64,000 nt of DNA from Microbacterium pseudoresistens (GCF_013409745.1 NZ_JACCBH010000001.1:1240001-1304000), one strand, 5' to 3'; counted from the stretch's first letter, positions 49,615 to 59,452 are shown. A program made the numbers and translations. The notes: generated from the sequence alone by a model not told the origin.

Positions 49615-52166
49615 CCGATCCCGACGAGACCCCTTCGCTGCCGCACGAGGACTCTCTGCTGCATCAGGATTCTCTGCTGCATCAGGGCCTCGCCCACACC
49701 GAAGCGCCGGCGTTGGCCATGCCGGTCGGAGGCATCGGCACCGGTGGATTCGCCGTCGCGGCGGACGGTTCCATGCGCCAGTGGCAGCTGACGGGAAAGC
49801 CGAATCATCGGGGCGCGCTCCCCGGGACCGCATTCTGGATCCGCGCGACGCAGATCGAGCCGCCGGTGGATTTCACCGCGATGCTCCAGGGGACTCCGCA
49901 AGACGATCCGGCCGCACCGCTCGTGACAGACGGCGAGGTACCCGAATGGATGCGCGACGCGGCCGAGCGCGTCGGCACGTTCCGGAACGCGGCATTCTCG
50001 GGAACGTACCCGTTCGCAGAGGTGGCGCTGTCCGACGAGCGCAGCCCGGTGGCGGTGACGCTGCGGTACTTCAATCCGATGGAGCCGGGCGACGTCGAGT
50101 TCAGCAGCCTCCCGGGTGCCGGTGTGCAGATCCGCATCGAGAACACGAGCGATGTCGATGTGCACGGTACCCTCGCAGGCTCGATGCTGAACGCGGTCGG
50201 GTGGGACGGCGTCACCCCCATCGGGGCGACGGCCCCGGGCCTCGGCGGCAACGTCAACCGGTTGCGTCGCGCCGGCGGATGGACATCCGTGGTGATGGAC
50301 AACCCCGCCCTGACCGAGACGGATCCGTTCGCCGGGCAGATGGTCATCGCGACCGATGACGCCGATGCCGCGGTGCTGCCGCGATGCACCGGTGTGGACC
50401 ACCTCGTGACCTTCCTCGAATCGCGCGCCCTCAACACCGGTGTGTCGCGGCTCCGTCAGGCGCCGATGATCGCCGACCCCCAGCTGAACGCGCCGGCGAG
50501 CGGCGTCGGTCCGAGCCCCGCCGGGACGTCGTGGCTCGGGGTGGTCGGCGTGCCGTTCCGGCTGGCGCCCGGAGAATCCCGCACGATCCGCTTCGCGCTC
50601 ACCTGGTACTTCCCCAATCGCATGGTCGACATCGAGCAGTTCGGCCAGAACTCCGCGGAGTGGGGATCGACGCGCTTCTATCTCGGCAACGCCTACGCGC
50701 TGCGTCATCCGGATGCCGTGGCCGTGCAGGAGACGTTCGCCACGCAGTGGGACGAGCTGGTGCGGCGCACGTCGGCGTGGACGCAGACGCTCATGGATTC
50801 CGATCTCGACGAGCGCATGGTCGATCGGATGGCGGCCCAGGCCGCACTCGTGCGCAGCCCGACGTGCTTCATCGGCGCCGACGGGCGCTTCTACGGATAC
50901 GAGGGCTCGCTCGGTGCGTCCACGGTCATGTGGGCGGCGAGCTTCGGCGGATCCTGTCCCCTCAACTGCACGCACGTCTGGCAGTACGAGGCCGCTCTGG
51001 CCGGCCTGTGGCCGGAGCTCGAGCGGAACATGCGCGATACGGAGTTCGATGTGCTGCAGGCCCCCTCGGGGGCGATCCCGCATCGACTGCGCGTGCCGAC
51101 GTATCTTCCGCAGATGCACGACGAGATCATCGGGGGGCCCGAAGAGCCCGCCCTCGACGGCATGCTCGCCACCATCCTGAAGACTCTGCGCGATGTGCAG
51201 CACGGGGCGGGCAAGGACTGGCTGGAGGGGCGTTGGGACGCGATCATCCGGCTCTACCGCCACGTCGTGGAGAAATGGGATCTCCACGACGACGGCGTGC
51301 TCCACGGGATCCAGCCGAGCACGCACGACATCGATCTCGCCGGGATCAACCCGTTCATGGGCACGCTGTGGCTCACGGCGCTCCGAGCGCTCGAGGAGCT
51401 GGCCTCGATCGTGGGAGACGATGAGACCGGTGAAGACGCCCGGCGGCGCTTCCTCTCCGGGTCCGCAGCGTACGACGAACGCCTGTTCCGGGACGGGCAC
51501 TACATCCAGGTGCTGGAGGACGGCGACCCCGACGAGTTCCAGTGGCTGACCGGAACGCTCAGCGACCAGGTCATCGGCCAGTGGTGGGCGCACCAGCTCG
51601 GTCTCGGGTACATCCTGCCGGAGGAGCACATCCGTAGCGCGCTGCGTCACATCGTGAAGACGAACCTCCGCCACGGGTTCGACGACTTCGCGCACATCTA
51701 TCGCGTCTATGCCGATGCTGCGGACGACTCGGGTCTGCTCATGTGCTCGTGGCCGGCGGGCGGGCGACCGGAGGTGCCCACGCGGTACGCCGACGAGGTG
51801 TGGAGCGGCGTGGAGTATCAGGTCGCCGCGCACTGTCTGTACGAGGGGCTCGACGAAGAGGCGCAGAGCATCCTCGATGCCATGTGGACCCGGTCCGACG
51901 GGCGTCGGCGCAATCCGTACAACGAGATCGAGTGCGGCGACCATTACGTCCGCGGCATGGCGGGGTGGACCGTGCTTCAAGCAATGACCGGTGTGCACAT
52001 CGATGAGCTGGCCGGAACGATGGTCGTGTCTCGGGACGGCCGCTGGCCGTGGATCTCGTCGACGGGATACGGCCTGGTGCAGGTCACCGAAGACTGCGTC
52101 GACATCGACGTCCGCGCGGGTAGCGTCGACCTCTCCGTTCAGCGTGCCGCGCGGGCCGAAGCCTGA
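49611..52166 (+). CDS. GH116 family glycosidase, probable exo-beta-D-arabinofuranosidase
   Basis: 851 residues, no signal peptide, so cytoplasmic. An N-terminal beta-sandwich (ALAMPVGGIGTGGFAVAADG) precedes an (alpha/alpha)6 barrel with the GH116 markers: YGYEGSLGAST (Glu 431, candidate nucleophile), CPLNCTHVWQYEAALAGLWP, HDIDLAGINPFMGTLW (Asp candidate acid/base) and ADEVWSGVEYQVAAH. Known members cut beta-glucosides or, in Microbacterium, beta-D-arabinofuranosides; the operon setting supports the latter. Residues 12-26 hold a short duplicated SLLHQ. Last gene of the operon. Confidence 0.82.
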   Translation: MTDPDETPSLPHEDSLLHQDSLLHQGLAHTEAPALAMPVGGIGTGGFAVAADGSMRQWQLTGKPNHRGALPGTAFWIRATQIEPPVDFTAMLQGTPQDDPAAPLVTDGEVPEWMRDAAERVGTFRNAAFSGTYPFAEVALSDERSPVAVTLRYFNPMEPGDVEFSSLPGAGVQIRIENTSDVDVHGTLAGSMLNAVGWDGVTPIGATAPGLGGNVNRLRRAGGWTSVVMDNPALTETDPFAGQMVIATDDADAAVLPRCTGVDHLVTFLESRALNTGVSRLRQAPMIADPQLNAPASGVGPSPAGTSWLGVVGVPFRLAPGESRTIRFALTWYFPNRMVDIEQFGQNSAEWGSTRFYLGNAYALRHPDAVAVQETFATQWDELVRRTSAWTQTLMDSDLDERMVDRMAAQAALVRSPTCFIGADGRFYGYEGSLGASTVMWAASFGGSCPLNCTHVWQYEAALAGLWPELERNMRDTEFDVLQAPSGAIPHRLRVPTYLPQMHDEIIGGPEEPALDGMLATILKTLRDVQHGAGKDWLEGRWDAIIRLYRHVVEKWDLHDDGVLHGIQPSTHDIDLAGINPFMGTLWLTALRALEELASIVGDDETGEDARRRFLSGSAAYDERLFRDGHYIQVLEDGDPDEFQWLTGTLSDQVIGQWWAHQLGLGYILPEEHIRSALRHIVKTNLRHGFDDFAHIYRVYADAADDSGLLMCSWPAGGRPEVPTRYADEVWSGVEYQVAAHCLYEGLDEEAQSILDAMWTRSDGRRRNPYNEIECGDHYVRGMAGWTVLQAMTGVHIDELAGTMVVSRDGRWPWISSTGYGLVQVTEDCVDIDVRAGSVDLSVQRAARAEA

Positions 52167-52466
52167 CGTCGACCCCGGCCGACAGTGTCGATATCCTCAT
52201 CGGCGCCATGCGGACGCCGCCTATGCGTGATCGAGTCGCTGATCATCACCCGTGTACGTGACGAGGAGCCGGTTGCCCCTGAGCAGCCTGCGGGTTTCGT
52301 ATAGGGCTGCGCGTCGCCTGCCACTGTGACGAAGACCGCGTGCGGCAACGGTCACGGTCTGATATCGTTACCAATCTAATTCTTGATGTCGTTATCAAGG
52401 CAGTGCACGATGAATCGCGATCGAGGTCGTGAGTACATCGTGACCGAACAATGACCAAGGGAGGTC
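52167..52466. other. Intergenic region with operator-like repeats
   Basis: 300 bp without a gene, less GC-rich than its left flank. CGTTACCAAT (52366-52375) equals the right half of the operator at 59453. TTGAT-GTCGTT-ATCAA (52383-52398) is a separate LacI-type palindrome. The ribosome-binding site GGGAGG lies just before the ATG at 52467. No clear -35/-10 pair or terminator for the GH116 operon was found. Confidence 0.5.
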
Positions 52467-53843
52467 ATGAAGATGAAAACATGGAAGTCAGTACATCGGA
52501 GCCGCCGCGTGGCTGTCGTTGCCTTGGCGAGCACAGCACTGTTTTCGGTCATGCTTGCAGGTTGCTCGAGTTCACGTTCGAACGATCAGAGCGACGTTGC
52601 CGCTGACGGGTGTGACAACGACGTCTACGCTCAGGCGGGCATAGATTGGCAACAATACTCTGGTGAGACGATCACGTTGTCTGCGCAGGAGCACCCATGG
52701 TGGAATACAGTCGAGCCTCTGATTCCGTGCTTTGAAGAACTCACGGGGATCACCGTCGATGCTTCGGTCTTGGGCGAGGACCAGTACGTTTCCAAGATTG
52801 CTGTCGAGCTCTCGTCCGGTTCCTCGACCCCGGACGTATTCATGGTCAACCAGTTCGGTCAAGCTGCCGGTTCCGGCTGGCTCGAGCCGTTGAACGAGTA
52901 CCTCGATGACGGCGCCGTCACAGACGCGGACTGGTATGACTTCGAGGACTTCTTCGAAGGGGCGTCGGACTACGGTCGCGAAGATGACAAGCAGCTCGCG
53001 CTACCCATCACGGCGGAAGCCCAGATGCTGTTCATCCGTGATGATCTGGTTCCGGATGCTCCGACGACCTTCGACGAACTGGTGGCTGCTGCCGAGGCGG
53101 CCAACAAGGATGGTGTGGCGGGATTCGGATCCCGAGCTGTTGCAGCGGCAAACCAGACGCCGTGGCCCTTCGGCGGGTTCGCATTTTCCTCAGGAGGGGA
53201 GTACTTGGACGCCGCCGGCACGCCGCAGTTCGCCTCTGAGGCGAACGTCCAAGCGCTGACGCTGTACTCCGAACTTCTCACGCAGTACGGTCCCGCAGGC
53301 GTGTCGGGATGGGGCTTCCAGGAGAACCAGCAGGCGATGCAGCAGGGCACTCTCGCGATCTGGACCGACTCCTCCACCTTCCTCGGAAGCCTGAAGGATC
53401 CTGAAGCGTCGCAGTATGCGGAAGAGATCAACGCCTACCCCTTCCCGGCGGGTCCGTCTGGAGTGAGTTCACCCAATGCCTGGTTCTGGACGATCGGGAT
53501 GAACTCGAAGAGTGAGCACAAGGACGCCTCATGGCTCTTCATGCAGTGGGCCACGAGCGCCCCGGTGAGCGAAGCCGGCGCAGAGAACGGCGCATCGCCG
53601 GCGCGCCGCGCGGCGTGGGACAGCGACGGCGTCAGCGCGATGATCGGAGAAGACAACGCGCAGCGCACAAAGGAAGCGCTGGACTCTGTCGATTCGACGC
53701 CGTTGGCCAACGCGTGGAAGCGCGATGCGTGGAGCCAGATGTCCGATCCTCTTGCCCGTGCCATCAACGCAGCTGTCACCGGAGGGGACCCGGAGTCGGA
53801 GTTGCGTTCTGCTCAAGCCTCCGCTGAGAAGGTGGCACCCTGA
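52467..53843 (+). CDS. ABC transporter sugar/polyol-binding lipoprotein
   Basis: 458 residues; signal ends SVMLAGC (Cys 33). Family 1 solute-binding protein: QYSGETITLSAQEHPWWNTV, TPDVFMVNQFGQAAGSGWLEP, and QLALPITAEAQMLFIRDDLV. The close link with a zinc alcohol dehydrogenase suggests a polyol or sugar. First gene of a four-gene operon; codon use is less GC-rich than in the GH116 operon. Confidence 0.9.
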   Translation: MKMKTWKSVHRSRRVAVVALASTALFSVMLAGCSSSRSNDQSDVAADGCDNDVYAQAGIDWQQYSGETITLSAQEHPWWNTVEPLIPCFEELTGITVDASVLGEDQYVSKIAVELSSGSSTPDVFMVNQFGQAAGSGWLEPLNEYLDDGAVTDADWYDFEDFFEGASDYGREDDKQLALPITAEAQMLFIRDDLVPDAPTTFDELVAAAEAANKDGVAGFGSRAVAAANQTPWPFGGFAFSSGGEYLDAAGTPQFASEANVQALTLYSELLTQYGPAGVSGWGFQENQQAMQQGTLAIWTDSSTFLGSLKDPEASQYAEEINAYPFPAGPSGVSSPNAWFWTIGMNSKSEHKDASWLFMQWATSAPVSEAGAENGASPARRAAWDSDGVSAMIGEDNAQRTKEALDSVDSTPLANAWKRDAWSQMSDPLARAINAAVTGGDPESELRSAQASAEKVAP

Positions 53844-53845
53844 CG

Positions 53846-54799
53846 ATGCCCCCCGGCGACAGCGCAGTCCTGGTGGACACAGAGGTCTCGAGTCCCACCG
53901 CCCCAGAACCGCTTCGTTGGTCGAAGACGGTGCGGGGGTCGAGACGGATCGCGCAGGGGCTGGCGATCACGCCGTTGGCGACGTTGCTGGCTGTGCTCAC
54001 GATCATTCCGACCGTCTACATCCTGGTTGTGAGCTTCACGAACGCGGCCGCGACCAATCCGGACACGACGTTCGTAGCATTCGACAACTACATTTCTCTG
54101 TTTGCTGACTCTGCATATTGGGTCACGATGTTGCGCACGCTGCTGTTCGTGGTGGCTGCGGTATCGATCCAGGTGGCCGTCGCGCTCGCGCTGGCGCTCG
54201 CGATGGCCGAGATCAAGCGCGGTGGCGCGTTCCTGCGCGCGCTGATACTTCTGCCTATGGCGGCGGCACCGATCGCGATGCTCTTCAACTGGCGTCAGAT
54301 ACTCAACGCCGCATACGGGCCTGTGAACTACGTGCTCACGTCTCTGGGGCTGCCGGGTCCGGATTGGCTGGGGGATCCGGCACTCGCGCTGCCGACGCTC
54401 ATCGCCGTAGACACCTGGCAGTGGACGCCCTTCGTCTTCATCATCCTCGCAGGAGGCCTCGCCACGATACCCCATGACGTGCACGAGGCCGCGTCGGTCG
54501 ATGGAGCGAGTGCGTGGCAGCGATTCTCGCAGATCACGCTGCCGATGCTGATGCCATATGTACTCGTGGCGGTCTTGTTCCGCACGATCGATGCTCTCAA
54601 GACATTCGACAGCGTGCAGGTCCTGACCTCTGGAGGACCCGGGTCGGCGACAACCATGCTGAACTACTCAATTTTTCAACAAGGAATCAGCTTCCTCGAC
54701 TTTGGAAAGGCTACGGCCTCGGCTGTCATCTTTCTGCTCCTGTGCATCCTGTTGACAAATCTTCTGTTGAAAGCGCTGACACGGAAGGAGAGCGTGTGA
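53846..54799 (+). CDS. ABC polyol/sugar permease, first subunit
   Basis: 317 residues, six helices; EAA loop DVHEAASVDGASAWQRFSQITLPMLMP. N-terminal 45 residues are cytoplasmic. Starts two bases after the binding-protein stop; its TGA overlaps the next GTG. Resembles MalF/SmoF-type partners. Confidence 0.92.
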   Translation: MPPGDSAVLVDTEVSSPTAPEPLRWSKTVRGSRRIAQGLAITPLATLLAVLTIIPTVYILVVSFTNAAATNPDTTFVAFDNYISLFADSAYWVTMLRTLLFVVAAVSIQVAVALALALAMAEIKRGGAFLRALILLPMAAAPIAMLFNWRQILNAAYGPVNYVLTSLGLPGPDWLGDPALALPTLIAVDTWQWTPFVFIILAGGLATIPHDVHEAASVDGASAWQRFSQITLPMLMPYVLVAVLFRTIDALKTFDSVQVLTSGGPGSATTMLNYSIFQQGISFLDFGKATASAVIFLLLCILLTNLLLKALTRKESV

Positions 54800-55620
54800 A
54801 CTCCCGGTCGCGTTCACGCATCACACGAGTGATAGGCATCGCGGTGTTCCTTCTGTGGACGCTCGTTCCCGTTTATTGGCTCGTGGCGACATCGCTCAAG
54901 GCCCCCTTGGAGACGACTCGGAATCCCCCCGTTTGGATTCCCTCACTCGACATCAGTGCGTACACCACGGCGCTTGCCGAGCCGCAGCTGGTGCGGGGGC
55001 TGTTCAACAGCGCAGTAGTGGCTGTTGGAGCAACCGCCGTCAGCGTCTTGTTCGGGGCGCTTGCAGCATACGGTGTCACTCATCTGGCCATGCGGCGGAT
55101 GCGAAACTTCGAGTTCTGGGTGCTGTCCTCACGAATGGCGCCGCCGGTGGCCGTGGCGATCCCGTTCTTCCTCATGTTCAACGGGATGCACCTGAACGAC
55201 ACCCTCATCGGATTGATCTTGGCGCACATCGTGCTCGTTGTCGGAATCGTCTGCTGGATCCTTATCGAGAGTTTCCGCGGATTGTCGCCCGAACTGCTGG
55301 AAGCCTCTCTCGTGGACGGTTGTGGTTACGGCAGGGCGTTCCGCTCTGTTCTGCTTCCGTTGGCTTTGCCGGGCATCGTCGCTGCCGCGTCGATCTCATT
55401 CCTGCTTTCTTGGAATGACTTCTTCTTCGCGCTTGTGCTTTCAGGAAACAACTCGGCGACGGCGCCGCTCGCGATCTATCGGGCCATCGGCTACAACAAC
55501 ATCGATCTGGGTCAGCTGGCGGCGACATCAACCATCGTTCTGATTCCGACGGTGCTGGTGATCGGTTTGTTCCAGCGCCAGCTGGTCTCGGGCCTGACGA
55601 TGGGAGCTGTCAAGGGATGA
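54796..55620 (+). CDS. ABC polyol/sugar permease, second subunit
   Basis: 274 residues, six helices; EAA loop LLEASLVDGCGYGRAFRSVLLPLALP; LVPVYWLVATSLKAPLET opening is MalG-like. GTG start overlaps the previous stop (GTGA) with AAGGAG upstream. As with the other importer, no ATPase gene is nearby. Confidence 0.92.
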   Translation: MNSRSRSRITRVIGIAVFLLWTLVPVYWLVATSLKAPLETTRNPPVWIPSLDISAYTTALAEPQLVRGLFNSAVVAVGATAVSVLFGALAAYGVTHLAMRRMRNFEFWVLSSRMAPPVAVAIPFFLMFNGMHLNDTLIGLILAHIVLVVGIVCWILIESFRGLSPELLEASLVDGCGYGRAFRSVLLPLALPGIVAAASISFLLSWNDFFFALVLSGNNSATAPLAIYRAIGYNNIDLGQLAATSTIVLIPTVLVIGLFQRQLVSGLTMGAVKG

Positions 55621-55645
55621 TGAAGGAACTCCAAAGAAGGGCTGC

Positions 55646-56695
55646 ATGATGAAAGCGATTCTGATGCCGGGCGATCGCCGCATCGACATTGTGGAACGGC
55701 AGACTCCTGATGTCGGAACCGGCGAAGTTCTCCTCGAGATGAAGGCTGCGGGACTGTGCGGGAGCGACTTGCACATGCAGTTTCAGCCCCCGCACGAGCA
55801 GCGTTACGGAAGTTTTTACGGACTGAAGACGGACCCGGATATCGTCCCGGGGCACGAGGCCGCCGGAGTCGTGGTGGAAGTCGGCCCGGGTGTCATCGGG
55901 CTGAAAGTCGGCGACCGTGTTGCTGTGCATCACATGGGCGGCTGTGGCCACTGCGAGCAGTGCCGACGCGGGTGGGATATCAACTGCCCGAACAAATGGG
56001 GAATATACGGGCTGAATGTGCCTGGTGCGATGCAGGACTACATGGTCGTGCGGGCACGCGATTGTGTGATCGTGCCGGACGAGATCTCGCTATCGGAGGC
56101 CTGCTACTACTCGTGCGGTGCCGGCACGGGATTTCTTGCACTGCGACGCGGAGACTTCGGTCTCGGCGACACCGTGGCGGTTGTCGGGCTCGGTCCGGTC
56201 GGCCTTGCCGCCGGCTACTTCGCCGCACGTTCCGGTGCCGTCGTCGTGGGATATGACACGCAGAACGCGCGCAACGAGTTTGCGATGTCGCTGGGATTCA
56301 GCGCTGCGATCAACCCTCTGCACGACGATGATGGAGTACTCCAGGAGGTGACTCGTGGTCGTGGCGCAGACGTTGTCGTCGAGGCTACAGGCAAGACGGC
56401 CGGACGCGAGACCGCGCTTGATGCGGCGGCCCTGTTCGGTCGTGTCGTCTGTGTCGGGTTCACCGATGAGATCAGTTCTGTGCACCTGCAGCGCGGGGTA
56501 CTGCAGAAGCAGGTCGACGTCCGCGGTTCGTGGATGTTCCCCATCCATGAACTCGAGCGAATGATGAATTCGATGGCGCTGCAAGGTACATCGATCGAGC
56601 CTCTGATCGCGTCGACGTACTCGCTCGATCAAGGTCAAGAAGCGTGGAACGCTTTCGACAAGGGCGCGCTGGGAAAGACCGTCATCGCCTGGTGA
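55646..56695 (+). CDS. Zinc-dependent medium-chain dehydrogenase (polyol type)
   Basis: 349 residues. The catalytic zinc site begins AAGLCGSDLHM and GHEAAGVVVEVG; the structural zinc lobe is GGCGHCEQCRRGWDINCPNKW; the NAD(P) fold has VAVVGLGPVGLAAGYFAA. Similar to sorbitol, L-iditol or threonine dehydrogenases. It likely oxidises the imported polyol to a ketose. Two adjacent ATGs (55646, 55649) are possible starts; AAGAAGG is upstream. Confidence 0.9.
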   Translation: MMKAILMPGDRRIDIVERQTPDVGTGEVLLEMKAAGLCGSDLHMQFQPPHEQRYGSFYGLKTDPDIVPGHEAAGVVVEVGPGVIGLKVGDRVAVHHMGGCGHCEQCRRGWDINCPNKWGIYGLNVPGAMQDYMVVRARDCVIVPDEISLSEACYYSCGAGTGFLALRRGDFGLGDTVAVVGLGPVGLAAGYFAARSGAVVVGYDTQNARNEFAMSLGFSAAINPLHDDDGVLQEVTRGRGADVVVEATGKTAGRETALDAAALFGRVVCVGFTDEISSVHLQRGVLQKQVDVRGSWMFPIHELERMMNSMALQGTSIEPLIASTYSLDQGQEAWNAFDKGALGKTVIAW

Positions 56696-56705
56696 GACGA
56701 AAATG

Positions 56706-56737
56706 TAGACCGCGCGGAGAAGATCCCGCGCGGTCTA
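56706..56737. terminator. Bidirectional terminator between convergent operons
   Basis: TAGACCGCGCGG (56706-56717) pairs with CCGCGCGGTCTA (56726-56737), with ATCATTTCGG after it and AAAATG before, between the dehydrogenase and isomerase stops. Confidence 0.8.
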
Positions 56738-56750
56738 TCATTTCGGTCCG

Positions 56751-58556
56751 TCAGTCGTCGCTCGTGCGCGACCCTCGTACATAGGCCTTGATGGTGGCGA
56801 GGCGCTCGCTGCGGGTCCGCTCGGTCCGTTCGATCCGGTAGCGGCCGACGGATGCCGGAACGATGAACGTCTCGGCGTAGTGGACGACGTAGGGTTCGAA
56901 CGCCCCTGTCGGGCTCACCACCCGAGCCTCGTCACCCTCCACGAGGTTGATGACGTTGACGGTGCCGTCGGTGTCGTGATCGGCGCTCTGGGCGAACCAG
57001 TGGCGGCGCGTCTCGATGAACTCGAGCGCGTGCAGGCCGGTGCGCTCCTCGATCGTGCCGCCGTCGTTGCTGATCGTCTCGACCTGGCCGATAAGGTTCT
57101 CGTTCACCCAGTCGGTGTCGCGATCCCACTGGATGTTGCGAGAACCGTGATCGAGATGCACCGGGCGCGGGATGCCGTCGAGTCCGACCCGACCCCAGTC
57201 CCACAGCTTGAACGTGAAGATGAACGGCGTCGCCGAGATCTCGAGTACCATCGAGTTCGCGCCCGAGCAGTGGATCGTGCCGGCCGGGATGGCGAAGTGG
57301 TCGTGCTTGCGAGCCGGGAAGGAGTTGATGTACTTCTCGGCGGGGAAGGGCGTCTCACCCTGTTGTGCGGTGGCGAGGTCGGCGAGCATCGCGTCTTGAT
57401 CGATGCCGTTCTTCGTGCCGAGGTAGACCACCGCATCGTCAGCGGCATCCAGCAGATAGTAGCTCTCGTCCTGCGTGTACGGCATGCCGAACGTGTTCTG
57501 GATGTAGTCGGTGAGCGGATGCACCTGCAGGCTGAGGTTGCCGCCGTCCATGGTGTCCAGGAAGTCGAAGCGGATCGGGAACTCGGCGCCGAATCGCGCG
57601 AAGGTCTTGGCGCCGAGCAACTCGACGGGCCTGGCGGACACGAGGTCGAGCGACGGGATCTCGATGACCCCGCCGTCGCCCGCCAGGAGCAGCGAGTTCT
57701 CCTCGGGCACGCAGTCGAAGCACCAGGCGTAGTTGTCCTTGGACGGGTCGAGGCCGATGAGCGACTTCATCCACTGGCCGCCCCACACTCCAGGGTCGAA
57801 GAACGGCACGACGCGGAAGGGGCGAGTGGCGGCATCCCGAAGCGCGGTGCGGAACGCCTCACCGGTGATCATGCCGGCGTCGGGGGAATCGGGGTGGGGC
57901 TCTGCTGGAGCGATCGCGTTGCCGTCGACGACGAAGTCGACGGTGTCGAAGAGGGAGCGCTTGTGCCGGTCGGCGACGCGCCACTCGACGAAGAACCCGC
58001 GCTTGTACTTGCGGAGGATGTCTTCGCCCGAGTTGTCGGCTCGCCAGTTCGTCGCCCCGGCGCGCAGACGCAACTGGATCTCCCAGCGGGCCATGTCGAC
58101 CAGGACGGTCGAGGTCTTCTCCTCGACGCGATCGGCGAGCAGAGCGGCGCCCCACCCGATCACGAGCGTCCTGTCGGCGATGGTGGATGCCAGCTCGTCG
58201 AGTTTCGCGTCGTCGTAGAAGTCGGTGAGGGTGAAGTGGCTCATGACGCCGAAGACGCGGTCGTCCGTGAGATTCGAGGCGATCAGCTGCTCTACCTCGG
58301 CGACCGGGTGCGCGGCATCCTCGACGTTCACCACCGTCCAGTCGGGCAAGGACTCCTGGAGCTGTGCCGTGAGCGCCGGGATGTCGACGCCGGGATAGGT
58401 GTCGACGAGCAGAACGGTCGCGGTCTCGGCGGCGGCCCGCCACGCAGCGGGTCCGCGGAGGATGCGCTCACCGCCGGGGAGCGGCACGGTGGGCTGGGTG
58501 TCGTAGCGACCGCGTTCGGTGCGTCCGTCGTGCATGTCGCTGATCGGGGTGGTCAA
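56751..58556 (-). CDS. Class I mannose-6-phosphate isomerase-like protein with a P-loop-kinase-like N-terminal domain
   Basis: 601 residues, about 200 more than a plain isomerase. Residues 1-215 form an alpha/beta domain without Walker A (ATVLLVDTYPGVDIPALTAQL, WTVVNVEDAAHPVAEV, VIGWGAALLA) resembling an uridine-kinase-like fold. From about 225 (PFFDPGVWGGQWMKSLIGLD) comes the cupin-type PMI core: MDGGNLSLQVHPLTDYIQ and the later HDHFAIPAGTIHCSGANSMVLE with the zinc-binding His/Glu. The TTG at 58556 is taken as start because AGGAG lies six bases upstream and it overlaps the ROK stop (TTGA); ATG 58535 is the alternative. It would interconvert mannose- and fructose-6-phosphate. Confidence 0.75.
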   Translation of the reverse strand: MTTPISDMHDGRTERGRYDTQPTVPLPGGERILRGPAAWRAAAETATVLLVDTYPGVDIPALTAQLQESLPDWTVVNVEDAAHPVAEVEQLIASNLTDDRVFGVMSHFTLTDFYDDAKLDELASTIADRTLVIGWGAALLADRVEEKTSTVLVDMARWEIQLRLRAGATNWRADNSGEDILRKYKRGFFVEWRVADRHKRSLFDTVDFVVDGNAIAPAEPHPDSPDAGMITGEAFRTALRDAATRPFRVVPFFDPGVWGGQWMKSLIGLDPSKDNYAWCFDCVPEENSLLLAGDGGVIEIPSLDLVSARPVELLGAKTFARFGAEFPIRFDFLDTMDGGNLSLQVHPLTDYIQNTFGMPYTQDESYYLLDAADDAVVYLGTKNGIDQDAMLADLATAQQGETPFPAEKYINSFPARKHDHFAIPAGTIHCSGANSMVLEISATPFIFTFKLWDWGRVGLDGIPRPVHLDHGSRNIQWDRDTDWVNENLIGQVETISNDGGTIEERTGLHALEFIETRRHWFAQSADHDTDGTVNVINLVEGDEARVVSPTGAFEPYVVHYAETFIVPASVGRYRIERTERTRSERLATIKAYVRGSRTSDD

Positions 58557-59431
58557 TGCGTCTCCTGGTCTATGGCGGTCGTCGGATGCGCCTGGCGGGC
58601 GAGGGTGCTCAGCCCCCGGGCGACGGAGTACTCGGGTTCGGGCGGGACGATGAAGCGCGGCGCGGTCATCGACGGCCAGAGGTGCTCGCGCACGTGGTCC
58701 TCGATCGGGTAGCGGACCGCGTCGCCGGCGCGCAGGATGCCGCCGGAGAGGATGACGACGGTCGGGTCGTACATGTGGCAGAGCGTGACGACTGTCGTGC
58801 CCCAGACCCGTAGGAACTCGTCGCGGATCTCGGCACGCTCGTCGGACTCGAACAGGTCCTTGACCGTTCCCTGCTGGAGCGCCCAGCTCGATGCCAGCGC
58901 CTCTCCGCACCCGACGTTCCCGCACGGGCAGGTCGGCCCGTGGATGTCGGTCGTGACGTGTCCGCCGAGGATGCCGGCATGACCGGTGACGCCGCGCAGC
59001 GGGACGCCGTCGATTATCGCGGCGGTGCCGATGCCGGTTCCGAGGGTGACCAGCACGGCGTCGCGCTCGCCGGAGGCCGACCCCGTGGATGTCTCGCCGA
59101 TGAGCGCCGCTCGTGCGTCGTTCTCGACGACTGCCGGGAGGCCGAGTTCGTCCTGTGCCCACGAATGCAGGTCGAAGCCCTCGAGGAAGTCGTACTTGTC
59201 GTTGGCGTGCAGCATGAGCCCCGTCGCCGGGTCGACGACGCCGGGAACGGCGATGCCGACCGCGGTCGGCGTGACGTCGGCGCCGTCGATCAGCGCGAGC
59301 GATGCCGTGGCGGCCGCATCGAGGTCGGCGGTGCTGCCGGTGACGGGGATGGTGCCTGATGCCATGATGCCGGCGCCCTCGATGACGGCGAGCTTGATCT
59401 CGGTGCCACCGAAGTCGACGCACAGCTCCAT
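58553..59431 (-). CDS. ROK family sugar kinase
   Basis: 292 residues. MELCVDFGGTEIKLAVIEG is the ATP-binding DxGGT motif; VVENDARAALIGE and LVTLGTGIGTAAIIDG follow; the zinc motif CPCGNVGCGEALAS (CxCGxxGCxE) is intact. Substrates of this family include glucose, mannose and N-acetylmannosamine. Coupling to a mannose-6-phosphate isomerase argues for mannose or a related hexose. AGGAG precedes the ATG. Confidence 0.9.
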   Translation of the reverse strand: MELCVDFGGTEIKLAVIEGAGIMASGTIPVTGSTADLDAAATASLALIDGADVTPTAVGIAVPGVVDPATGLMLHANDKYDFLEGFDLHSWAQDELGLPAVVENDARAALIGETSTGSASGERDAVLVTLGTGIGTAAIIDGVPLRGVTGHAGILGGHVTTDIHGPTCPCGNVGCGEALASSWALQQGTVKDLFESDERAEIRDEFLRVWGTTVVTLCHMYDPTVVILSGGILRAGDAVRYPIEDHVREHLWPSMTAPRFIVPPEPEYSVARGLSTLARQAHPTTAIDQETH

Positions 59432-59452
59432 AACCGCACTCCTATCTCAACG

